A stretch of DNA of 22,873 nucleotides, from assembly GCA_002405525.1 (NCBI GenBank), contig DHLY01000005.1, positions 1 through 22,873 of the forward strand. The letters are read 5' to 3'. The notes below the pieces were generated by a model, which worked only from the letters and a program-made list of their open reading frames with translations, ran no database searches and was not told where the DNA came from. Of this stretch, positions 16,589-22,873 are shown in pieces (the first letter of the stretch is position 1; each line of letters begins with the position of its first letter). The stretch comes from Proteobacteria bacterium UBA4656. Its GTDB lineage: Bacteria > Pseudomonadota > Gammaproteobacteria > Xanthomonadales > Ahniellaceae. Position numbers and translations under genes: made by a program.

Positions 16589-16646
16589 CGTCGGATCGGT
16601 TCGCTGGCCCCGGCCACGCCCGCCGTCCGTCGACGGCACGCCTCGA

Positions 16647-17198
16647 TCAGGCCGTGGCGTCCGGGCGCTGCAGCCAGCGCGGCGTCAACTCGGCCGTACC
16701 CAGGCAGTCGATCCACTGCACGACGCCGTCCTGCACCAGGCACTGCACGTCGATGTTGCGCGCGAGCCCTTCGGCGAGTCGCGCCGCCGCCGGCGAAACA
16801 TCCACCACGGCGAGATTGCCCAGCCGCTCGAGCGCGGCGCGCGACTTCTCCCACCACAGTTCGAACGCGCGGCCGGCGTAGCCGACGACCACGACCTCGC
16901 GCGCGCGGCCGCAGGCCCGCCGCACCCGCGCCTCGTCCGGCTGCCCGAGGTCGATCCAGCGGGCGACGCGACCGTCCAATTCGCTTTGCATCAGGTCCGG
17001 GCCGTCGTCGTCGCTGAGCCCGCGCCCGAAGGCAAGTCGCTCGTCGGCGAACAGCGCAAAGGCGAACAAACGCACCATCACGCGCAGTTCGGTCTCCGAG
17101 GGATGCCGGGCGAGGGTCAGGGCATGCGCGGCGTAGTAATGCCGGTCCATGTCGCTGACCTGGATCTGCGCCTTGTGGATCGTCGCGTTCGGGGCCAT
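16647..17198 (-). CDS. yaeQ: YaeQ family protein
   Basis: YaeQ is a conserved proteobacterial protein with a PD-(D/E)XK nuclease-like fold; E. coli yaeQ was described as able to compensate for loss of RfaH, but its biochemical role is unclear. The 183-residue protein starts MAPNATIHKAQIQVSDMDRH and carries the family signature LTLARHPSETELRVMVRLFA (28-47), ADERLAFGRGLSDDD (51-65) and VQDGVVQWIDC near the end. Length fits E. coli YaeQ (181). The frame stays open for 84 codons upstream, but only the ATG at 17196-17198 gives the family start. It is convergent with the SPFH operon and has no close co-directional partner. Confidence 0.95.
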   Translation of the reverse strand: MAPNATIHKAQIQVSDMDRHYYAAHALTLARHPSETELRVMVRLFAFALFADERLAFGRGLSDDDGPDLMQSELDGRVARWIDLGQPDEARVRRACGRAREVVVVGYAGRAFELWWEKSRAALERLGNLAVVDVSPAAARLAEGLARNIDVQCLVQDGVVQWIDCLGTAELTPRWLQRPDATA

Positions 17199-17504
17199 GC
17201 GGAAACCAGGGTCGGGCAAGAGAGCGGCGAACGCCCACTCTACCCCTTCCCTGCATCCGGTCGTATCCACGGGTGCGGCCGCCGCGTGCGCCGCAGAGAC
17301 CGATCGAAACGGAATGCATCGTGGGCGGTCGCGCGAGGAGGGCGCGACCCGCGCACGCGCGATGCGCGCGAAGCACATCAGGTCGCGGTGCGCGGGCCCC
17401 TGGCAATCGTGTACATGCCGGAACCTGGCCCGGCGAAGGGGGCCATGCACAACGGGATCGTCCTCTGACGGATGGCCGGCGACTGCACCGCACCCGCCCG
17501 ACGC
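17199..17504. other. Intergenic gap, yaeQ to RND operon end
   Basis: These 306 bases lie upstream of yaeQ and downstream of the efflux genes. No gene is convincing: short frames exist on both strands but have no family likeness or ribosome site. A possible yaeQ -10 (TAGAGT on the minus strand near 17240-17235) has no good -35. A CGCGC-gat-GCGCG dyad occurs near 17357-17370. Nothing else was recognised. Confidence 0.5.
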
Positions 17505-18620
17505 TCAGCCGCGGGACTGATCGGCGACCACCACCGTCTGCCCGTCGACGAGGCGCTCGGCCCCGCGCACGACGAGCAGGTCGCCGGCCTGGATCGGCGC
17601 GCCGACCTCGACCGCATCTCCCTGCGCTGAACCCGGCGCCACGGCGATGCGCTCGGCACGGGCCTCGCGCACGCGGAAGACAAAGCGGTCCTGCCCGCGC
17701 AGCACCAGCGCATCCCGCGGCGCCATCACCGCCATGCGCGCCGGCGCCTGCGGCAGGGCCACGGACACCGCGGTTCCCGCCAGCCACGGCGATGCATCGA
17801 GCGCAATGCGCACCGAGGTCTGGCGCGCGGCCCCCTCGCCGACCGGCACCACTGCGCGCACCTGGCCATCCGCCGAGCGGGTGCCGGCCGCAAGCCGCAC
17901 GGTGGTGCCCTCGCGCAGCATCGCGGCGACTTCCAAGGGTGCGGTGGCCAGCACCTCAAGCCGGTCGGTATCGAGCAGCCGCAGCACAGGCGAGCCGGGC
18001 GCAAGGTGCTCGCCCGGTTGCGCGAAACGCTCGACGACGACGCCGTCGAAGGGCGCGCGGATCGTCGCCGCGCCGATACGGCGCCGCGTTTCGGCCAGTG
18101 TCGCTTCCGCGATCCGGCGGTCCTGCTCCAGGGTGTCGCGCTCGGCCCGGACCTGGTCGAGCTGCGCGGCGCTGATCGACGACTGTGACGATTCCGCCAC
18201 CGCAGCCAGCCGGTCGGCCTGGCGCCGGGCCAAGGCGAGACTGGTGTCGATCCGCAGCAGCGCGGCCTCGTGCTGGGTGGCGAGCAGTCGCAGCGCCTCG
18301 TCGTCGAGCCGCGCCGCGACCTCGCCGCGTACGAGGCGAAAACCCGGCTCGGCCGCCCATGCGACGCGGCCGCCGAGTTCGCTGGCGATCCGCGCGTCCT
18401 GAAGGCTCGCCACGCTGCCGGGAACCGACACCGTCGGCGCGAGCGTGGCGTCAATCGCCGCTGCAACCTCCACCACGGCCGGCTCCGGTGCGGCCGCGAC
18501 CGCGGCGCCAGCCGTCGCCGCGCCGGGCGCCGGTGCGCGGAACAGCCAGACCCCCACGCCGGCCAGCGCGCAGGTCAACAGCAGGCCGGTGGCCGGAACT
18601 CGACGCGTGAATTGTTTCAT
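17505..18620 (-). CDS. RND efflux membrane fusion (periplasmic adaptor) protein
   Basis: Such adaptors join an inner-membrane RND pump to an outer-membrane channel. The 371-residue protein has an N-terminal basic segment and hydrophobic signal or anchor (about 10-27). VSVPGSVASLQDARIASELG leads into the split lipoyl domain, whose second half is ATIRAPFDGVVVERFAQPGE (186-205). The alpha-helical hairpin covers about 105-182. The beta-barrel and membrane-proximal domains follow (AVMAPRDALVLRGQDRFVF, residues 297-315). The cysteine in LLLTC lacks a proper lipobox, so lipidation is unlikely. The ATG overlaps the pump stop by four bases (ATGA). A decayed relative of residues 77-158 lies at 13345-13593. 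Confidence 0.9.
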   Translation of the reverse strand: MKQFTRRVPATGLLLTCALAGVGVWLFRAPAPGAATAGAAVAAAPEPAVVEVAAAIDATLAPTVSVPGSVASLQDARIASELGGRVAWAAEPGFRLVRGEVAARLDDEALRLLATQHEAALLRIDTSLALARRQADRLAAVAESSQSSISAAQLDQVRAERDTLEQDRRIAEATLAETRRRIGAATIRAPFDGVVVERFAQPGEHLAPGSPVLRLLDTDRLEVLATAPLEVAAMLREGTTVRLAAGTRSADGQVRAVVPVGEGAARQTSVRIALDASPWLAGTAVSVALPQAPARMAVMAPRDALVLRGQDRFVFRVREARAERIAVAPGSAQGDAVEVGAPIQAGDLLVVRGAERLVDGQTVVVADQSRG

Positions 18621-21600
18621 GCCGATCTCCCATCATGAAGGTTTTCGATCCCGCACGAGTCGCCATCCATCGCTGCGGACCGCGGCCGTTCACGAATGCG
18701 CCTCAGCGATGCCCCGCCGGAGGCGGCCGCCAGCCGGATCAACGCCGGCACCAGCACAGCGGTGAACAGCAGGCTCAGCGCGACGCCGCCCACAGTGACC
18801 GCGGCGAGGCCGCGGTAGATCACCGCGCCGGGCCCGGGGCTGATCGCCATCGGGAGCGCGCTGACCACGCCGGTCAGCGCACCGACCATGATCGGGCGCA
18901 GCCGCTGCTCGACCGCGCCACGAATCGCCTCGGCGAGGTCGAGCCCGGTGCCCTGCAGATCTCGGGTGCGTGCCAGAAGCAGGATGCCGTTGTTGACCAC
19001 CATCCCGAGCAGCATCACGAAGCCGATCATCGACAGCAGGTCCAGCGGCTGCGGCGCGAACAGTGCGAGGGCGCGCAGGCCGAGCACCCCACCGGCGAGC
19101 GCGAGTGGCAGGGTCAACAGCACGACCAGCGCATCGCCAGCCGAGCGGAACATCGCCGCCATCACCAGCCACAGCGCGAACAGCGCCAGGGCGAAGTTGC
19201 CCGCCATGTCGCCCAGCAGGCCGTGCAACTGGTCGGCCGAGCCGCTGACCCGCAGGCTGGCGTCGGACGGCAACTGCGCCCGCAGGGACGGCAGCACCTG
19301 CTCCTCGACGCGCTCGATCGCCGTGCTGAGCGCGAGGTCCTGCGGCGGGTCCAGCGATACGGTCAGCGTCCGCCGCCCGTCGACGCGCCGGAACCCGGTA
19401 GGCGCCGCGACCTGTTCGAGTCGCGCCAGTTCCGACAGCGGGACCACGCCGCCGCCCGGTGTGGCCAGCGGGGTCAGCGCCAGTTCCTCGGGCGTGTCCG
19501 GGCGCTGGCCGCGCAGCACCACAGCCAGCCGGCGATCGCCGTCGAAGTACTCCCCCAGCCAGTTGCCGTCGCCGAGCACGCGCACCACGGTGGCGAGGTC
19601 GTCCCGCGTCCAGCCGATCTCGGCCAACCGCCGGTCCTGCGGCACCAGACGCAGTTCCTGCGCGGCCTCTTCATCCCCCGGGTAGACGCCGACGTTCGCA
19701 CCGGGGAACACGGCCTCCATTCGCTCGCGCGCGGACGCCGCAGCTCGCGCCAGCGCGTCGAGATCAGGGCCCTGAAGGTCGATCTCGATCGCGCGCGCCG
19801 AGCCGCCGAAGCCGCCGAACAGCTCGCCCTCGCGCACCGAAACCCGGGTGTCCGGCAGACCGACCAGCACTTCGTCGCGCAGGACACGTTCCAGTTCGCC
19901 GATCCGCGACGGGTCGACCACCCGCGCCGCGACGCCGGCGTAGCCTGAGAACATCATCAGCGACCAGTTGAGCAATTGCGGCTCACGCTCACCGCTCATG
20001 AACGGGGCCATCCGCGCGCGGACCACCGCGCCGATCTCGGCGTCCGCCGTGCGCGCGCTCATGCCCGGCGGCAGATCGATGTCGGCGTCGATGGCCGCGC
20101 GCTTGACCGGCGGCAGGTAATCGAGGTCGGGCCGCGACAGTGCAGCAACCGCCAGAGGCGCGATCACCAGCGCTGCGATCCAGGCGAGCTGCTGGCGCCG
20201 GGTGGCCGTTGCGGCGACGATGCGGGCAGCAATGTGCCGAAAGGCAAGCTCAGGGGGACGCGGAGGGGGGCCGCGCCACCACAGGCTGCTGGCCACCGGC
20301 AACACCAGCAATGCGACCAGCAACGACACCGCAACCGCGATCGACACCGCCAGCGCGAGGTCGGCGAAGATCTGGCCCTGGGCATCGCTAAGGAACGCCA
20401 CCGGCACGAACACGGCGACCGTAGTCAGCGTGGATGCGATCAGCGCGCCGCGGACCTCCAGCGTCCCCTGCAGCGCCGCGGCCCTCGGCGCGAGGCCCGC
20501 CGCGCGCAGTCTTGCGATGTTCTCCGCCACCACGATTGCCGCATCCATCACCATGCCCACCGCGAATGCGAGGCCCGCGAGCGAGATCACGTTCAGCGTA
20601 CGACCCGAGAGGTGGAACACCACCATCGCCGCCAGCAGCGCGATCGGAATCGCGGCGGCGATCAGCACGGTTGCGCGCCGGTCGCGCAGGAAAAACCAGA
20701 CACAGGCGATCGCAAGCAGCACGCCCACCCCGAGATTGCCGCCGAGCAGCGCAAGGGCGCGACGGATGAAGAGGCCCGAATCGAAGCCCTGCTCGATCGC
20801 CAGGCCGCGGGCGCCGAGCGTCCCGGACCGCAGCGCCTGCATTTCGGATTGCAGGGCATCGAGCGTTTCGAGGACGTTCGCGCCCGGCTCGCGCAGCAGC
20901 CGCATGCCGATCGCGGGATTGCCGTTCTGCCACTGCACTTCGCCGGGGTCGGGCAGTTCGACCCGCACCTCGGCGATATCGGCCAGCGTCACCGCGCGGC
21001 CGTCGCGCCAGCCGAGGATCAGCGCGCCGAGGTCCTGCGGGCTGTAACGGCCGCCCAGGCGCAGGGCGTAGGTGCGCCGCCCGAACTCTCGGAAGCCGCC
21101 GGACACGTCGCGCGGTGCCCCCACCTGCCGCACGAGGTCCGGCAGCAGAACGCCGTACTGTGCGGCGCGCGCGAGGTCGACCTCCACCACCACCTGCTGC
21201 TCGGCCGCACCATCGACCTCGACCGCCGCCACACCGGGAATCGCCTCCAGCCGCGGGCGCACGGTGTCGGTGACGAACTGCCGATGGTCGTCGATGGTGC
21301 CTTCCGCCGTCGGCAGTTTCTGCACAAAAAGGAACGTCAGGGTGTCGCCGGCGCTCTGCGCGCTCCAGCCCACCACCGGCGGATCGGCGTCGCGCGGCAG
21401 CGGCGGCATGCGGTTGAGTCGGCCCAGCACCTCCACCATCACCTTGTCCAGGTCGGCGTCGACCCCGAAGGTGATCCAGACCATGGCCGCGCCGGGCGAC
21501 GCGCTGCCTTCGATGCGCAACGCGCCCGGCAGGCCACGCAGCACGCTTTCCATCGGCTCCAGGATTTCCGACTCGACCTCCTGCGCCGACGCCGACCGCC

Positions 21601-21751
21601 AGCTCGTCTGCACCATCAGCTGCGGCCGCTCGACATCCGGAAACAACTGCAGCGGCAGCCGGAAAAGCGCCAGCAGGCCGAGCACCGCGACCATGGCGAC
21701 ACCCACCGCGACCGCGGCAGGGTGATCCAGAGCATGTTCGATGGTGCGCAT
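18617..21751 (-). CDS. RND efflux pump, inner-membrane transporter (AcrB/MdtB-like superfamily)
   Basis: A proton-driven exporter of 1044 residues, the usual length for the hydrophobe/amphiphile RND family. TM1 is at about 11-30, followed by the porter-domain start LPLQLFPDVERPQLMVQT. The TM4 proton-relay motif is GMVMDAAIVVAENIARLR with D403; only one acidic residue is seen there, as in many HAE-1-like pumps. The TM10 segment reads LLGMVVNNGILLLARTRD, with Asn-Asn where AcrB has lysine. Substrates cannot be told from sequence. The frame extends 21 codons upstream, but the ATG at 21751 has AGGAG in good spacing. The pump precedes its adaptor, the reverse of acrAB, and no TolC-type channel gene is in the window. 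Confidence 0.92.
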   Translation of the reverse strand: MRTIEHALDHPAAVAVGVAMVAVLGLLALFRLPLQLFPDVERPQLMVQTSWRSASAQEVESEILEPMESVLRGLPGALRIEGSASPGAAMVWITFGVDADLDKVMVEVLGRLNRMPPLPRDADPPVVGWSAQSAGDTLTFLFVQKLPTAEGTIDDHRQFVTDTVRPRLEAIPGVAAVEVDGAAEQQVVVEVDLARAAQYGVLLPDLVRQVGAPRDVSGGFREFGRRTYALRLGGRYSPQDLGALILGWRDGRAVTLADIAEVRVELPDPGEVQWQNGNPAIGMRLLREPGANVLETLDALQSEMQALRSGTLGARGLAIEQGFDSGLFIRRALALLGGNLGVGVLLAIACVWFFLRDRRATVLIAAAIPIALLAAMVVFHLSGRTLNVISLAGLAFAVGMVMDAAIVVAENIARLRAAGLAPRAAALQGTLEVRGALIASTLTTVAVFVPVAFLSDAQGQIFADLALAVSIAVAVSLLVALLVLPVASSLWWRGPPPRPPELAFRHIAARIVAATATRRQQLAWIAALVIAPLAVAALSRPDLDYLPPVKRAAIDADIDLPPGMSARTADAEIGAVVRARMAPFMSGEREPQLLNWSLMMFSGYAGVAARVVDPSRIGELERVLRDEVLVGLPDTRVSVREGELFGGFGGSARAIEIDLQGPDLDALARAAASARERMEAVFPGANVGVYPGDEEAAQELRLVPQDRRLAEIGWTRDDLATVVRVLGDGNWLGEYFDGDRRLAVVLRGQRPDTPEELALTPLATPGGGVVPLSELARLEQVAAPTGFRRVDGRRTLTVSLDPPQDLALSTAIERVEEQVLPSLRAQLPSDASLRVSGSADQLHGLLGDMAGNFALALFALWLVMAAMFRSAGDALVVLLTLPLALAGGVLGLRALALFAPQPLDLLSMIGFVMLLGMVVNNGILLLARTRDLQGTGLDLAEAIRGAVEQRLRPIMVGALTGVVSALPMAISPGPGAVIYRGLAAVTVGGVALSLLFTAVLVPALIRLAAASGGASLRRIRERPRSAAMDGDSCGIENLHDGRSA

Positions 21752-21793
21752 CGCGATCTCCTGAACGAAGGCCGCGCGAGAGTGCTCGGCCGA

Positions 21794-21831
21794 CTGCACC
21801 CACAGACCTGCCACAGGTCATGCGGTTGCAG
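21794..21831. promoter_or_regulatory. Nested inverted repeat upstream of the RND operon
   Basis: An inner dyad GACCTG-CCA-CAGGTC (21805-21819) is flanked by an outer dyad CTGCA (21794-21798) and TGCAG (21827-21831). Both share the same centre to within half a base. The element lies 43-80 bases upstream of the pump start codon, where a local repressor or activator would bind. No regulator gene is visible in the window, and no clear -35/-10 pair was found beside it. The rest of the 379-base gap (21752-22130) shows no gene. Confidence 0.5.
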
Positions 21832-22081
21832 ACGTTGCGGCGGAACGAGGCGCGGCGTCGCCGGAGCGAGCGGCATTGCCGGTGTGCGCCACCCGGCACG
21901 CCCCGAGGGCCCGGCGGCGGCGCGATCCGCTCCGCACCCGCGCGCGGTTCGGCACACGAAACCGCGTTCCCAGGCCTGGAGTCCACCGCGCGTCGGCGGG
22001 CGACCGCGGCACCGTTGCCGACGCCGAGGGGAAACGCGCTTGATCGCGGCGTCATCGAGTCGGTCGCCGCACCGTCGACCG

Positions 22082-22113
22082 GCGCCCGCCGGCGGGATGC
22101 GGCGGGCGGGCGC
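22082..22113 (-). terminator. GC-rich hairpin after the subtilase gene
   Basis: GCGCCCGCC (22082-22090) and GGCGGGCGC (22105-22113) form a perfect 9-bp stem with a 14-base loop, 18 bases past the subtilase stop on the minus strand. No T-run follows, so it is a terminator candidate by position and strength only. Confidence 0.4.
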
Positions 22114-22130
22114 GGTTCACGTTTCGGGCA

Positions 22131-22873
22131 TCAGAGCGAGATACCCAGCCGCTGCGCCGTGTTGCGCGGATGGATGAGATTGACGCGCCCGTTGCGCTCG
22201 GCGCCGCCGAGGATGGCCTGGCGCACCTGCGCCACCGTCAGGTCGGGCTTGAGCGCGAACAGCTTGGCCGCCAGGTTGGCCACCTGCGGGCTGGCCATGC
22301 TGGTGCCGCTGAACTTCACGCGGTCGCCACCGGGCAGGAAGCTCTCCACCTCGAAGCCGTTGGCATGCACCACCACGGTCTTGCCGAACGTCGAGAAGCT
22401 GGTCTCCTCGCCCGCCTGGTCCACGGCGCCGACGGTCAGCAGGTTCGGCAGATTGAAGCCCGCCGGGATGTACTCCTCGAAGTCGGCGCTGTTGTCCTCG
22501 TTGCCGGAGCCGGCCACGAACAGGATCTCGGGCGCCGCGGCGATCGCCTCGCGCAGCGCATCGCGCTCGATGGCAAACAGGCGGCGGGCGATCTCTTTGC
22601 GCTCCTCGGGCGAGGCGCCGACGTTGTGCCAGGCCAGCGCGCCCTCGTAGCGGGAAGCGCCATAGCGCCAGCTCATGTTGACCACACGCAGCTTCTGGTC
22701 CCGGAAGGACTGCACGATCTGCCGATACGCCGCCGCCGTGCGCCGCGCCAGCTCTTCGGTGGGCTTGACCGGCTCCGTGCGGTGCTCGAACAGCAGGGTG
22801 GCCGTGTAGAGGCGCGCGAACGGGTTGCCCGCCACGGCGATGCCCGCCACGTGGGTGCCGTGCGTGTAGAAGG
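22131..22873 (-). CDS. Subtilisin-like serine protease (S8), C-terminal part, partial
   Basis: The reading frame enters from beyond base 22873 and covers about 247 codons. The first residues are FYTHGTHVAGIAV, the catalytic-histidine motif of S8 proteases. The oxyanion asparagine lies in FVAGSGNED and the catalytic serine in FSGTSMASPQVA. The catalytic aspartate and any signal or propeptide lie off the window. The protein ends soon after the Ser domain (NTAQRLGISL), with no C-terminal extension or anchor. An internal GTG at 22850 could be mistaken for a start, but it is the Val of HGTHVAG. The target is unknown. It lies 379 bases upstream of the RND pump on the same strand, probably in a separate unit. 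Confidence 0.9.
   Translation of the reverse strand, partial: FYTHGTHVAGIAVAGNPFARLYTATLLFEHRTEPVKPTEELARRTAAAYRQIVQSFRDQKLRVVNMSWRYGASRYEGALAWHNVGASPEERKEIARRLFAIERDALREAIAAAPEILFVAGSGNEDNSADFEEYIPAGFNLPNLLTVGAVDQAGEETSFSTFGKTVVVHANGFEVESFLPGGDRVKFSGTSMASPQVANLAAKLFALKPDLTVAQVRQAILGGAERNGRVNLIHPRNTAQRLGISL

Noticed and set aside
16620..16646. CCGTCGACGG palindrome after yaeQ
   Set aside because: A ten-base palindrome in very GC-rich DNA is expected by chance and has no paired partner or T-run.
17378..17470. Short plus-strand frame ending PAKGAMHNGIVL
   Set aside because: No ribosome site, start or family likeness; not enough to call a gene.
21752..21814. Upstream ATG for the RND pump (21 extra residues)
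   Set aside because: The downstream ATG has AGGAG in good spacing and gives the normal N-terminus just before TM1.
19976..22177. Very long plus-strand open frame (over 700 codons) opposite the RND pump
   Set aside because: It is an antisense shadow: its product is an Arg/His/Gln-rich low-complexity string with no family likeness, caused by the strong GC bias of the pump gene.
22131..22850. GTG at 22850 as the protease start
   Set aside because: It is the Val codon within the HGTHVAG motif; the frame continues upstream past the end of the window.

Overview
The window is a high-GC, densely packed stretch of gammaproteobacterial chromosome. It most resembles the Xanthomonadales/Lysobacterales. 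The evidence is the minus-strand order TPR lipoprotein, lolB, ispE, tRNA-Gln, prs, rplY, pth, ychF, tRNA-Tyr, tRNA-Gly, tRNA-Thr, tuf, together with the wording of the Prs protein and a CTC-type L25. The placement comes from remembered family sequences and gene order; no database search was run.

Region 1 (1-7540, minus strand) is a housekeeping block. It encodes lipoprotein localisation (LolB), isoprenoid precursor synthesis (IspE), PRPP synthesis (Prs), ribosome and translation factors (L25, Pth, YchF, EF-Tu start), and four tRNAs with encoded CCA. The TPR, lolB and ispE genes overlap each other. A good sigma70-type promoter precedes the tRNA-Tyr/Gly/Thr-tuf unit.

Region 2 (7601-13325, plus strand) runs from a divergent promoter. 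hemA, prfA and a TPR/O-GlcNAc-transferase-like gene are joined by ATGA overlaps. They are followed by moaB, which looks leaderless, and by a single-domain polyphosphate kinase 2.

Region 3 (13326-16558) starts with a 479-base gap. On its minus strand lies a degenerate fragment homologous to the membrane fusion protein encoded 4.8 kb further on. It is followed by a plus-strand three-gene unit: an SPFH/SHOCT protein, a double zinc-ribbon protein with a C-terminal membrane anchor, and a small one-TM protein. The set resembles the Bacillus subtilis YdjG/YdjH/YdjI membrane-recruitment group of the phage-shock system, but no pspA is present here. It is the best candidate for an under-described system in the window.

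Region 4 (16647-22873, minus strand) holds yaeQ, an RND efflux pair with the pump gene first and the fusion protein second, a nested dyad upstream of the pump, and the C-terminal part of a subtilisin-like protease that runs off the window. No insertion sequence, CRISPR array, rRNA gene or phage gene was seen.
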